A DNA stretch of 64,000 nt from Clostridia bacterium (GCA_017577715.1 PKRC01000001.1:124001-188000), one strand, 5' to 3'. Counted from the stretch's first letter, positions 15,067 to 23,097 are shown. Notes: generated by a model not told the origin, from the letters alone. Numbers and translations are program-made.

Positions 15067-16842
15067 ATGCGTACTGCCAAGAAGATGTCGATATTGGCGT
15101 CTATATTGCTATTGGCAATAATTGGATATTATATATATCTCTATTTTGAGCCGGATCCCCAACGAATTTCATACAACGAATTCATAACGGCGGTGGATGA
15201 GGGCAAGGTTGCGAAAGTTTATCTTGACGATGGGGATATGCTCAAAGGAGAGTTTCAAGATGGGAGCCAGTTTATAACCGATAATCCGCGAAAGGAAGGG
15301 TTTAAGGAGGAACTCCTCAAAAAGGGTGTCGCAGTGGATGAGATGAGCCGACGGACGCAAATAAGGGACACCGGAAGTTTTCTTATCACCATGGGCGTAT
15401 TTGCAGGCTTTTTGTATTTTCTGTCTACCAAAACGGTGAGGCAGGCACAAGGAGGCATGGGTAAAATATCATCCATTTCGGTATATCCTGAGGAGGAAAA
15501 GAAGGTCACTTTTGATGATGTGGCCGGCATGGACGAAGCCAGAGAGAGCATGAGGGAGATCATAGATTTTTTAAAAAATCCTGAGAAGTATGCACGGTAC
15601 GGTGCAAGGTTGCCCAGGGGCATCATATTATACGGCCCGCCTGGAACCGGCAAGACTTTGCTGGCAAAATCGGTAGCCGGTGAAGCCGATGTGCCTTTTT
15701 ATGCCGTATCGGGTTCCGATTTTGTGCAGGTGTACGTAGGCGTAGGTGCCGGAAGAATTCGCGACCTGTTTAAGAAAGCTAGGGAAAATGGCAAGTGTGT
15801 GATATTCATCGATGAGATTGACGCTCTGGGTAAGAAGAGGGATAGGGGTATCGATGGAGGTGGCAATGACGAACGCGATCAGACCTTGAACGCCCTTTTG
15901 GCAGAGATGTCAGGCTTTAAGGATAATGAAGGCATCGTAGTGATAGGTGCTACCAATCGCCTGGATGTGCTGGATCCGGCGTTGCTTCGGCCCGGGAGAT
16001 TTGACAGGCATATTGAAGTTGGGCTGCCAGATGTGAAGGGCCGGTATGAGATATTGAAACTTCACAGCAGGGGTAAGCCCCTTTCCAAGAACGTTGACCT
16101 TTACAAGGTAGCGCAACAGACGGTGTATTTTAGTGGAGCCAAGCTGGAAAGCCTAATGAATGAGGCAGCAATACTGGCAGCCAAGAGGGATAGCGGATTT
16201 ATCGAGCAGGCAGACATAGATAAGGCATTCTATATCGTCATAGCTGGATTGGAAAAGAAGGATAGGAGCACTATAGACAGGATGGACCGCGAGGTTACCG
16301 CATTCCATGAAGCGGGTCACGCGCTGGTTACCAAGCTGATAGCGCCGCAGCACAGGGTTTCAAAGGTTACCATAATACCCAACACCAAAGGGATGGGCGG
16401 TTTCAGCATGAACATCCCTCCGGACAGAATGTATTATCGAAAAAGGGATATGGAAAGCAGCATCAAGATAGCCTTGGCCGGCCGAGCCGCCGAAGAGATA
16501 ACGTTTGGCCAGGACAACATCACCACCGGCGCTTCCAATGACCTGGAAAGAGCTACTGAGACATTGCTCGATATGATAAGGCGCCTTGGTATGGGCAAAG
16601 GCACGGGCCTTCTCAATTACGACGTTCTCTACAGCAACGGCATACGCCAGGTCTCAGATGAGGTGCTGGCGCAGTGCAAGCAAACCATGGAAAGCTACTA
16701 TGAAGAGGTGAAGTCCTTGCTGCTCATGCATAGGGATGTCCTCAAGGCTGTGGCGACGGCATTGCTGGAAAAGGAAACCCTCGACGAAGAGGAACTTGAC
16801 CGGATTATAACGGAATGCCATAAAAGGCGAGTGACGGCGTAG
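15067..16842 (+). CDS. FtsH-like ATP-dependent zinc metalloprotease, divergent paralogue
   Basis: A 591-residue membrane protease. ATG 15067 is preferred (GAAGGGAGTG upstream) although the frame is open from 15010. Two membrane segments (about 8-27 and 103-121) flank an outer domain; the AAA domain has GPPGTGKT (190-197), FIDEIDALGKKR and the LLRPGRFDR second region of homology; the protease has HEAGH (414-418) and DLERAT with the third zinc ligand. Compared with housekeeping FtsH the pore loop reads VQVYVGVGAGR rather than VEMFVGVGASR, and the linker FSGAKLESLMNEAA differs, so this is probably a second, specialised copy. Substrate unknown. Confidence 0.9.
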   Translation: MRTAKKMSILASILLLAIIGYYIYLYFEPDPQRISYNEFITAVDEGKVAKVYLDDGDMLKGEFQDGSQFITDNPRKEGFKEELLKKGVAVDEMSRRTQIRDTGSFLITMGVFAGFLYFLSTKTVRQAQGGMGKISSISVYPEEEKKVTFDDVAGMDEARESMREIIDFLKNPEKYARYGARLPRGIILYGPPGTGKTLLAKSVAGEADVPFYAVSGSDFVQVYVGVGAGRIRDLFKKARENGKCVIFIDEIDALGKKRDRGIDGGGNDERDQTLNALLAEMSGFKDNEGIVVIGATNRLDVLDPALLRPGRFDRHIEVGLPDVKGRYEILKLHSRGKPLSKNVDLYKVAQQTVYFSGAKLESLMNEAAILAAKRDSGFIEQADIDKAFYIVIAGLEKKDRSTIDRMDREVTAFHEAGHALVTKLIAPQHRVSKVTIIPNTKGMGGFSMNIPPDRMYYRKRDMESSIKIALAGRAAEEITFGQDNITTGASNDLERATETLLDMIRRLGMGKGTGLLNYDVLYSNGIRQVSDEVLAQCKQTMESYYEEVKSLLLMHRDVLKAVATALLEKETLDEEELDRIITECHKRRVTA

Positions 16843-16919
16843 GGTTAGAACCATTTAAAAGCCTTCCTCATATATTGTATATAGCAAAAAGGTATTTTAA
16901 GCATGGGGGAGGCGGTATC

Positions 16920-17354
16920 TTGAATTACGACGATCGTTTGTGGATGCCTGAATGTATGTACCCTGTGGAGTATCACTACAGGTATGGGCATATGATTCCT
17001 TGGATGGAGCCCGAAATCTATGACGACATGGCCTATCCCGTCATGTATCCCGAAATATACTATAAAATTTATCCTTATGTATGCAGGATATGTGACGAGA
17101 TGGATAATCCTTACGTCCTCTATCCTAGCCAGGCTCAGATAGAGGAGATGATAAACAGGTGCTATGACATGTGCGTAAAGGAGATGCCAGAACTGGAGGA
17201 GTATGCAGGGGGCAAAATGCATCAAAAGTTGGATGTCGAAAACCTCCAGCTGGAACGTCGGCGGACTCCCATACTGAGGGATTTGATTGCCATCATACTC
17301 CTATCCGAACTATTCCGCAGGAGAAGAAGATTTTTCCCGCGCAGATGGTGGTAA
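16920..17354 (+). CDS. hypothetical Tyr/Met/Pro-rich protein
   Basis: A 144-residue protein; TTG 16920 is chosen because GGGGGAGG lies nine bases upstream. The first 80 residues are strikingly rich in Tyr, Met and Pro (EIYDDMAYPVMYPEIYYKIYPYVCRIC), with several cysteines (RICDEM, CYDMCV). The C-terminus has a short hydrophobic stretch LRDLIAIILLSEL followed by a basic tail rich in Arg and Trp. Composition and Cys content resemble spore coat or spore-associated proteins, but I do not recognise a family. It lies 77 bases after the ftsH-like gene and is closed by a strong terminator. Confidence 0.7.
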   Translation: MNYDDRLWMPECMYPVEYHYRYGHMIPWMEPEIYDDMAYPVMYPEIYYKIYPYVCRICDEMDNPYVLYPSQAQIEEMINRCYDMCVKEMPELEEYAGGKMHQKLDVENLQLERRRTPILRDLIAIILLSELFRRRRRFFPRRWW

Positions 17355-17377
17355 TAGCTATTTAGATTTAAAATCGT

Positions 17378-17409
17378 AAAGCGGCAGGAATTCCTGCTGC
17401 TTTTTGTTT
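17378..17409 (+). terminator. intrinsic terminator
   Basis: AAAGCGGCAGG/CCTGCTGCTTT forms an 11-bp stem (one G.T pair) around AATT, followed by TTTTTGTTTT. It closes the transcript of the Tyr-rich protein and separates it from L25. Confidence 0.85.
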
Positions 17410-17487
17410 TATGCCAAGGTTATAAAATCCAGCTCAATGGGAAATAATATGAAAAGGCGCCATTTTATGAGAGGAAAGGGTGATTGA

Positions 17488-18033
17488 GTGAACGGCAGGG
17501 TACTGAAGGTATTTAATAGGGAACAGGATAAAAGCGCCAAGCAATTGAGGCGCCATGGTTTTGTTCCTATTAACTTTTACGGCGGCAATGTATCAGCGCA
17601 GCAGCTTGCAGCCAGCAAGAAGGAATTGAATTCCCTGATACACCGGCTTGGCCAGTCTGCTATCTTTGAAATAGCTATGGAAGAAGATATAAGGACTGTG
17701 GCGTTGAAGGAGGTTCAGCGGGATCCGGTTACCCGTGATATTATTCACATAGATCTTCAGGACTTAGAGGGCAACAAAAAGGTGAGCATGAATGTACCGA
17801 TAAGGCTTGTAGGAGCCGATAAGCTGGAAGGCAAAGGATGGGTTTTGCAGCGACAGGCTGAAACCGTTACTATAGAAGGTTTCGCCCATCTGCTGCCGTC
17901 CTACATCGATGTCTACATTGGGGATATGAAACCAGGCGATGTCAAAAGGGTATGCGATTTAAAGGTGGATGGCGATATAACTATACAGGATCCACCCGAT
18001 AAGGTGGTAGCAGTCGTTTTGACGCCAGAATAA
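17488..18033 (+). CDS. rplY: 50S ribosomal protein L25/general stress protein Ctc
   Basis: A 181-residue bL25 of the long Ctc/TL5 type. The N-terminal 5S rRNA-binding domain (about 1-90) has LRRHGFVPINFYGG and LKEVQRDPVTRDIIHIDLQ; the C-terminal beta domain (about 95-180) has VSMNVPIRLVG and PSYIDVYIGDMKPGDV. It binds 5S rRNA in the large subunit; in Bacillus the orthologue Ctc is stress-induced and affects sporulation at high temperature. The start is GTG 17488 behind GGAAAGGGTGAT. It is a single-gene unit between two promoters. Confidence 0.93.
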   Translation: MNGRVLKVFNREQDKSAKQLRRHGFVPINFYGGNVSAQQLAASKKELNSLIHRLGQSAIFEIAMEEDIRTVALKEVQRDPVTRDIIHIDLQDLEGNKKVSMNVPIRLVGADKLEGKGWVLQRQAETVTIEGFAHLLPSYIDVYIGDMKPGDVKRVCDLKVDGDITIQDPPDKVVAVVLTPE

Positions 18034-18046
18034 GTTTGCCAGGTTA

Positions 18047-18075
18047 TTGAACTTTTAACCTTTATGTTGTAAACT
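18047..18075 (+). promoter_or_regulatory. sigma-A promoter for the 74-residue gene
   Basis: TTGAAC at 18047-18052, a 17-base spacer and TAAACT at 18070-18075, 42 bases before the ATG at 18117. Confidence 0.65.
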
Positions 18076-18116
18076 GGTAAGGGAAAATACATAAGGGAGA
18101 GGGTTTGGAGGAAGCT

Positions 18117-18341
18117 ATGAAGTACGTATACGCTATTCTAACCGTTGTTGAAAACAATCCTATAATGCAAACCTATGTAAGCGATAAGCCCATGACTGGC
18201 AGGCAGCTGCTGGACGAGGTCATACTTACCGAGGAAGAAAAGAAAAAGTACAAGAACTGGACCGACGCAAGAAAGATAATCGAAGACATGAACAAGACGC
18301 AGTCGATTAGGGTGGAAATACAGGAGGTAGAGATTCCGTAA
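18117..18341 (+). CDS. hypothetical 74-residue protein
   Basis: ATG 18117 has GGAGG five bases upstream; an in-frame TTG at 18105 overlaps that site and is rejected. The protein is soluble and charged, with KPMTGRQLLDEVILTEEEKKKYKNW and a C-terminal QSIRVEIQEVEIP strand. I do not recognise a family. It has its own promoter and terminator, immediately before the spoIIA operon. Confidence 0.7.
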   Translation: MKYVYAILTVVENNPIMQTYVSDKPMTGRQLLDEVILTEEEKKKYKNWTDARKIIEDMNKTQSIRVEIQEVEIP

Positions 18342-18344
18342 CGC

Positions 18345-18380
18345 AAAAATCCCTTCGACAAATATCGAAGGGATTTTTGT
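18345..18380 (+). terminator. intrinsic terminator with embedded Spo0A-box-like sites
   Basis: A 14-bp perfect stem AAAAATCCCTTCGA/TCGAAGGGATTTTT with a CAAATA loop, followed by a T-rich tract. The apex TTCGACAAA (18354-18362) is an exact inverse Spo0A box, and TATCGAA follows at 18363-18369. It terminates the 74-residue gene upstream of spoIIA. Confidence 0.9.
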
Positions 18381-18420
18381 ATGTTTTTAATATAAAATAC
18401 AAAAATAGCCAATATTCTCT

Positions 18421-18447
18421 GAAGGAGAATTGAAGCGGACGAAGAAT
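18421..18447 (+). promoter_or_regulatory. candidate sigma-H promoter for spoIIA
   Basis: GAAGGAGAAT at 18421-18430 and GAAGAAT at 18441-18447 resemble the sigma-H consensus (-35 RNAGGAWWT, -10 HNRGAAT) at the right spacing. Known biology supports it, since Bacillus spoIIA is driven by sigma-H with Spo0A. There is also a Spo0A-box pair about 60 bases upstream. Confidence 0.5.
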
Positions 18448-18488
18448 ATATAAGTGTATTATGCCTGTAAGCTGGAGGAGGGATTTCA

Positions 18489-18839
18489 TTGCAAATTTCT
18501 AGCTGTAGAATCAAACAGGCGCTGGTGGTCAAAATTGAAGGGGAGTTGGATCATCACACTGCCGATGCAGTACGGGAGCGGCTGGACAGCATGCTTGAAG
18601 ATCCAAGCATAAAGTACATGATATTTGATTTGAGCCAGCTTAAGTTCATGGATAGTTCGGGTATCGGGGTGTTCATCGGGAGATACAAAGTGGTTTCACA
18701 GCGGGGTGGGGCGGTTTCGGTGGTCTATGTCACACCTCAGATCAATAAGGTGCTGGAGGTGTCGGGCCTTTACAGGATAATAAGGAAATACGACAGCATT
18801 GAAGAAGCGCTGTCCGCCGTAGGGGGGTGTGATGAATAG
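18489..18839 (+). CDS. spoIIAA: anti-sigma F factor antagonist SpoIIAA
   Basis: A 116-residue STAS-domain protein with a TTG start behind GGAGGAGG. The phosphorylation loop FMDSSGIGVFIGRY is present; Ser57 corresponds to the serine phosphorylated by SpoIIAB. Unphosphorylated SpoIIAA (made by SpoIIE phosphatase, not in this window) displaces sigma-F from SpoIIAB in the forespore. The stop codon TAG shares its last base with the GTG start of spoIIAB, so translation is coupled. Confidence 0.97.
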   Translation: MQISSCRIKQALVVKIEGELDHHTADAVRERLDSMLEDPSIKYMIFDLSQLKFMDSSGIGVFIGRYKVVSQRGGAVSVVYVTPQINKVLEVSGLYRIIRKYDSIEEALSAVGGCDE

Positions 18840-19300
18840 TGGAAGTTATAAACGAGATGCGCTTGGAGTTCCCGAGCAAATCGCAGAATGAATCGTTTGC
18901 CAGGGTCACTGTTGCTGCCTTTGCGGCTCAGCTCGACCCCACCTTAGAGGAGATTGCCGATATAAAGACCGCTGTATCAGAGGCCGTGACTAATGCCATC
19001 ATTCACGGATATGAAAACACCATAGGAATTGTAACCGTAATAGCAAAGCTGTATGAAGGGAAAATCGAGATCGAAGTCATAGATGAGGGAAAGGGAATAG
19101 AGGACATAGAGAAGGCAAGGCAGCCGCTTTATACTTCAAAACCCGAGCTGGAACGCTCTGGCATGGGATTTACCGTCATGGAGACCTTCATGGACGAAGT
19201 AGAGGTGATTTCGGCTCCTGGGCAGGGCACACGGGTTAAGCTGGTAAAATACCTAAAGAGTGCCGGTGGAGAGCTGAGGAGAAATGATGGACAGGGTTGA
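18839..19300 (+). CDS. spoIIAB: anti-sigma F factor and serine kinase SpoIIAB
   Basis: A 153-residue GHKL kinase with a GTG start overlapping the end of spoIIAA by one base. The Bergerat N box AVSEAVTNAIIHGY (catalytic E48, Mg-binding N52), the G1 box VIDEGKGIEDIE and the G2 region ERSGMGFTVMETFMD are intact, as is Arg22 in NESFAR, equivalent to an important contact residue in Bacillus. It binds sigma-F or phosphorylates SpoIIAA, depending on the ATP/ADP state. It overlaps sigF by 17 bases. Confidence 0.97.
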   Translation: MEVINEMRLEFPSKSQNESFARVTVAAFAAQLDPTLEEIADIKTAVSEAVTNAIIHGYENTIGIVTVIAKLYEGKIEIEVIDEGKGIEDIEKARQPLYTSKPELERSGMGFTVMETFMDEVEVISAPGQGTRVKLVKYLKSAGGELRRNDGQG

Positions 19301-20051
19301 AGCCTTTGGTGGGGAAAGAGGAAAGGAAACGCTTCCGCAAAATGAGATATTAGAGCTGATAAACAGGGCTCAGAATGGGGATGAGCAGGCGAAAGAGGAG
19401 CTGGTAAAGAGGAATATTGCCCTTGTAAAGAGCATCGTAAAGCGTTTTTTGAACAGGGGCTACGAATACGAGGACCTGTTTCAAATAGGGGTCATTGGGC
19501 TTATCAAGGCTATAAACAACTATAATCCCGCCTTCAATGTACAATTTTCCACTTATGCCGTTCCCATGATAATGGGTGAGATTAAACGCTTCTTGAGGGA
19601 TGATGGCCCCATAAAGGTGAGCAGGTCATTGAAGGAGCTGGCCAGCAGGGCTCAGACCGTCAAGGAACAGCTTAAGAACAAGCTGTGCCGGGAGCCTACC
19701 ATCAATGAGATTGCAGGCGAGATGGGCGTTTCGCCCGAAGAAATAGTCCATGCAATGGAAGCAAACCGTATCCCTTCGTCTATATACGATATCATATATG
19801 AAGATGATGATAATCCAATATTGCTGATAGACAAGATTCATCAGGATACCAGCCAGATGGGAAAGCTTATAGACCGCATCATGCTGAAAGAGATGCTGGC
19901 AAAGTTGGACAGAAGGGAAAGGGCAATCATCATAATGCGGTATTTTCAGGATAGGACCCAGAGCGACATTGCCAACGAATTGGGCATATCCCAGGTACAG
20001 GTTTCAAGGATTGAAAAAAAGGTGCTTTTGAAAATGAGAGAGATGCTATGA
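19284..20051 (+). CDS. sigF: RNA polymerase sporulation sigma factor SigF
   Basis: A 255-residue sigma-70 family factor (spoIIAC). Region 2 includes FLNRGYEYEDLFQIGVIGLIKAINNYNPAFNVQFSTYAVPMIMGEIKRFLRDD (about 53-113), region 3 follows, and region 4 ends in TQSDIANELGISQVQVSRIEKKVLLKMR (helix-turn-helix for -35). It directs early forespore transcription. Two ATG codons are adjacent at 19284 and 19287, with GAGGAG just upstream. It is the third gene of the tightly overlapping spoIIA operon. After the stop a bulged GTC/GAC hairpin and eight T at 20083-20090 might partly terminate. Confidence 0.97.
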   Translation: MMDRVEAFGGERGKETLPQNEILELINRAQNGDEQAKEELVKRNIALVKSIVKRFLNRGYEYEDLFQIGVIGLIKAINNYNPAFNVQFSTYAVPMIMGEIKRFLRDDGPIKVSRSLKELASRAQTVKEQLKNKLCREPTINEIAGEMGVSPEEIVHAMEANRIPSSIYDIIYEDDDNPILLIDKIHQDTSQMGKLIDRIMLKEMLAKLDRRERAIIIMRYFQDRTQSDIANELGISQVQVSRIEKKVLLKMREML

Positions 20052-20163
20052 AGATGTCCGCGGTTGATCGATCCGGACGCTTATTTTTTTTGGATAAAAA
20101 GCCATGTTGAGCACATACTAAAGGTGAAGTGGAATTTAAGATAATTATTAGGAGGAATGGCAA

Positions 20164-20331
20164 ATGAGGACTAGAGTCAAGGGCGTGGCCATAGTTATGA
20201 TTTCCATGATGCTTCTAGCAGCAGTGGCTGTTTCCGTATGGTTGCTCAATAAAGGCTTACAGCAGGATAAAACCTATTCGGGAGCCCGATTTGTTTATCA
20301 GGAAAAAGTGGAGGAAAAAGCTGCGTTTTGA
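20164..20331 (+). CDS. small single-pass membrane protein between sigF and spoVAA
   Basis: A 55-residue ORF starting at ATG 20164 with AGGAGG seven bases upstream and ending at TGA 20331. A short basic N-terminus (MRTRVKG) leads into one membrane segment (VAIVMISMMLLAAVAVSVWLL), then a polar tail with QEKVEEKAAF, so the tail is predicted outside or in the intermembrane space. It stands 24 bases before spoVAA in the same direction. I do not recognise a family. Position suggests sporulation expression from the sigF/spoVA region. Confidence 0.65.
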   Translation: MRTRVKGVAIVMISMMLLAAVAVSVWLLNKGLQQDKTYSGARFVYQEKVEEKAAF

Positions 20332-20355
20332 AGTATAACCAAGGGAAGAACGCTT

Positions 20356-20976
20356 ATGGACCAGACTAATCAAAGTGCCCCTATTTTTTTTCAATTTAAA
20401 CCTAATATCATAAAGAAAAGGGGAAAGCCAGTATATCTTATAGATGCAATAGAAATCCTGTGCCCTCAACATGTGGAAGAGGCCATCAAAGATATCGTGA
20501 TATTGCAAGCTCACCACAATAGAAATCACATTATAACTGCCATTGAGGTCATAAGGCTTATAAGCGAAAAAACGGGGGTATCAGATATACATGTGATTGG
20601 AGATGGAAAAGCGCTTATAGAATACAAGGACCAAAGGCCTTCAAATGGTTTGGTTGATTGGCTCAAGCTGACAGCCGTAGCTTTATTGTTGATGATTGGC
20701 TCGGGATTGGCCATAATGTATTTTCATGCCGATGTCAACATGCATCAGGTGCACAGCAACCTGCATTATATCATTACCGGGGAAAAGAGTTCGCGTCCCC
20801 TTCTTATAAGCATTCCGTATTCCATAGGTGTAGGCATAGGCATAGCTGTGTTCTTTGACGTTTTTTCCATCGGAAAGAAAAGGGGGAATCCGGGGCCTCT
20901 GGAGTTGGAAATATACACCTACGAAAGGGAAATATTTTCCTATAAAAGAGATGAGGAGGAGAAAGAGGAAGATTGA
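20356..20976 (+). CDS. spoVAA: stage V sporulation protein AA
   Basis: A 206-residue protein. The N-terminal soluble part (about 1-100) includes VISEKTGVSDIHVIGDGKALIEY-type SpoVAA sequence; two membrane segments follow (about 104-122 and 153-172), ending in a highly charged EREIFSYKRDEEEKEED tail. SpoVAA is part of the forespore inner-membrane complex that imports Ca-dipicolinate during sporulation and releases it at germination. Its TGA overlaps the TTG start of spoVAB. Confidence 0.9.
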   Translation: MDQTNQSAPIFFQFKPNIIKKRGKPVYLIDAIEILCPQHVEEAIKDIVILQAHHNRNHIITAIEVIRLISEKTGVSDIHVIGDGKALIEYKDQRPSNGLVDWLKLTAVALLLMIGSGLAIMYFHADVNMHQVHSNLHYIITGEKSSRPLLISIPYSIGVGIGIAVFFDVFSIGKKRGNPGPLELEIYTYEREIFSYKRDEEEKEED

Positions 20977-21398
20977 AATGGGTAACAGCGTTGCTTGAGG
21001 TGCTTATCGGCCTGGCAGGCGGGCTTGTAGTGGGTGGAGGGTTGTCAATGCTTTTTATAGCCTTGGATATTGTGCCAAGACTTGTAGTCTTAAGTGGCAG
21101 AAGGAAGCATGTACTTGTTGTCAAACTGTCCATTTTGGCGGGAACTTTTTTGTCTGCTCTTGTATATGTGATGGATGTGAAATTTTCCATGGGGAAATTT
21201 GTGATTCCCATTATAGCTGTGTTTATGGGCATGTTCGTTGGAATGCTGGCTTCGGCGCTGGCAGAAGTATTGGGCGTTTTGTACGTAGTTTCAAGCTACG
21301 CTGGGATAATAAAGTTCATATATATTCTGGTTTTTGCCATAATAATGGGCAAAATAGTCGGTTCCCTCATTTACTGGTTAGCACCTGGATTTTATTAA
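20973..21398 (+). CDS. spoVAB: stage V sporulation protein AB
   Basis: A 141-residue membrane protein with four to five hydrophobic helices (ALLEVLIGLAGGLVVGGGLSMLFIALDIVPRLVVLSG, LSILAGTFLSALVYVM, FVIPIIAVFMGMFVGMLASALAEVLGVLYVV, FIYILVFAIIMGKIVG). The pattern fits SpoVAB, a partner of SpoVAA in the DPA transport complex. It starts at TTG 20973, overlapping the spoVAA stop, which implies translational coupling. Confidence 0.9.
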   Translation: MKWVTALLEVLIGLAGGLVVGGGLSMLFIALDIVPRLVVLSGRRKHVLVVKLSILAGTFLSALVYVMDVKFSMGKFVIPIIAVFMGMFVGMLASALAEVLGVLYVVSSYAGIIKFIYILVFAIIMGKIVGSLIYWLAPGFY

Positions 21399-21422
21399 AG
21401 AAGTGGAAGGACGTGGAAGCCG

Positions 21423-21569
21423 ATGGAATGCTATCATCAGATAAAAACATCAGTGCCCGAAATGAGAAATATTGAGGAAAAAGAGGAGAGGCATGACCTT
21501 ATAAGAAAGCTGTCAAATAGCAGGGACTCGAAAAATAAAAAGAATAATTCGGCATCTACGGTGGGATAA
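21423..21569 (+). CDS. small hydrophilic ORF between spoVAB and spoVAC
   Basis: A 48-residue ORF from ATG 21423 to TAA 21569. GGAAG lies just upstream but is a weak ribosome binding site. The product is very hydrophilic (MRNIEEKEERHDLIRKLSNSRDSKNKKNNSAS), with no cysteine pair or membrane segment. It occupies most of a 217-base gap in an otherwise tight operon, which is the main reason to take it seriously. No family recognised; it could also be a non-coding spacer. Confidence 0.45.
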   Translation: MECYHQIKTSVPEMRNIEEKEERHDLIRKLSNSRDSKNKKNNSASTVG

Positions 21570-21615
21570 ATTAAATTAGCAGCTCTAAAATAACAAGAAA
21601 GGGGGTATTAAAAAG

Positions 21616-22068
21616 GTGGACGTGAAACAGCAAAAGCTAAATAAGGAGTATCAGGAATACGTTCAGCGAAAGATGCCAAAGTCATATCTTTTGAGGGATT
21701 GCGTATTGGCATTCTTAGTAGGGGGAACCATCTGTACCATAGGACAGGCTGTGAGCAATTTTGGGAAGAGCTACTTCAATTTAAACACCGAAGAGGCTTC
21801 GGCTTTTACCGCAATAGTGATGATCTTCATAGGTGCGTTGCTGACTGGGCTGGGAGTGTATGACGATATAGGGAAGTATGGCGGCGCTGGATCGGTGGTA
21901 CCCATTACCGGGTTTGCCAACTCGATAGTGTCGCCTGCTATGGAATTCAAAAAGGAAGGATACGTCTTTGGAGTGGGATCCAAGCTGTTTTCCATAGCTG
22001 GCCCTGTTCTGGTGTACGGCATCAGCACATCGGTATTAGTCGGGTTAATATATTTCTTTGTAAAGTGA
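21616..22068 (+). CDS. spoVAC: stage V sporulation protein AC
   Basis: A 150-residue membrane protein starting at GTG 21616 behind AAAGGGGG. It has the SpoVAC hallmarks: the MPKSYLLRDCVLAFLVGGTICTIGQ start of the first helix, GLGVYDDIGKYGGAGSVVPITGFANSIVSPAMEFKKEG and three to four membrane segments. In Bacillus SpoVAC behaves as a mechanosensitive DPA channel in the inner spore membrane. It is followed after nine bases by spoVAD. Confidence 0.96.
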   Translation: MDVKQQKLNKEYQEYVQRKMPKSYLLRDCVLAFLVGGTICTIGQAVSNFGKSYFNLNTEEASAFTAIVMIFIGALLTGLGVYDDIGKYGGAGSVVPITGFANSIVSPAMEFKKEGYVFGVGSKLFSIAGPVLVYGISTSVLVGLIYFFVK

Positions 22069-22077
22069 GGGAACTAT

Positions 22078-23094
22078 ATGGCCAAATATCGATTAGGTGG
22101 TCAAACGGTAAGGCTTGAAAATCCGCCCTGCATCCTATCCAGGGCGACCATAGTAGGGAAGAAAGAGGGAGAGGGGCCCCTGGGCGAGTATTTCGATGTG
22201 GTGTTGGAGGATGATATGTGGGGTGAAAAAACCTGGGAAAAGGCAGAATGCCGCATGTATCAGGAAGCAGCAAGGATGGCAATTATCAGGGCTGGGAAGC
22301 AGCCTCAGGATGTAAACTATCTCCTGGGGGGTGACCTGCTCAACCAGATCATAACTGCCAATTTTGCTGCCAGAACATTGGGGATACCCTTTTTTGGGTT
22401 GTATGGCGCCTGTTCAACCCTAACCGAATCTATGTCCCTAGGGGCTATGCTTATCAATGCCGGGTATGCTGATCTTGTGCTGTGCGTGACTTCCAGCCAT
22501 TTCTGTACCGCCGAGAGGCAATATCGGTTCCCCCTCGAGATGGGGACCCAGCGTCCGCCCACCGCGCATTGGACTGTAACGGGTGCAGGGGCATTTTTGC
22601 TGTCCAACGATGAAAAACCCCCATACATTACCCATGTAACTACCGGCAGGGTTATAGATTATGGCATAACCGACACCTATAACATGGGCGCTGCCATGGC
22701 TCCGGCGGCGGCAGCTACCATAAAGGCACATTTTGAAGATACAGGGCAGGGCCCAGAGGCATACGACCTCATTGTCACCGGTGACTTGGGCTGGTTTGGA
22801 AGGGAGCTGACCATTGACCTTTTGAAGAAAGAGGGCTATGACATAAGCGATAGATTTATCGACTGCGGTTGCGAGATATACAGCAGGGAACAGGACGTAC
22901 ATGCGGGGGGCAGCGGTTGCGGATGCTCCGCAGTGGTCTTTGGAGGCTATATTTTAAGAAAGATGGAGGAAGGCGTTTACAAGCGCATTTTGCTGCTCTC
23001 CACAGGAGCCCTGCTCAGCACCACCAGTACCCAGCAGGGCGAATCCATACCGGGTATTGCCCATGCCATAACCATTGATATGGATAGGGGATGA
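22078..23094 (+). CDS. spoVAD: stage V sporulation protein AD
   Basis: A 338-residue soluble protein with a thiolase-like fold: GACSTLTESMSLGAMLINAGYADLVLCVTSSHFCTAERQYRFPLEMG near the middle and SGCGCSAVVFGGYIL towards the end. SpoVAD binds dipicolinic acid at the outer face of the spore inner membrane and is needed for its uptake. Length equals the Bacillus protein. It sits between the membrane partners spoVAC and spoVAE, spaced by nine and three bases. Confidence 0.97.
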   Translation: MAKYRLGGQTVRLENPPCILSRATIVGKKEGEGPLGEYFDVVLEDDMWGEKTWEKAECRMYQEAARMAIIRAGKQPQDVNYLLGGDLLNQIITANFAARTLGIPFFGLYGACSTLTESMSLGAMLINAGYADLVLCVTSSHFCTAERQYRFPLEMGTQRPPTAHWTVTGAGAFLLSNDEKPPYITHVTTGRVIDYGITDTYNMGAAMAPAAAATIKAHFEDTGQGPEAYDLIVTGDLGWFGRELTIDLLKKEGYDISDRFIDCGCEIYSREQDVHAGGSGCGCSAVVFGGYILRKMEEGVYKRILLLSTGALLSTTSTQQGESIPGIAHAITIDMDRG

Positions 23095-23097
23095 AAC

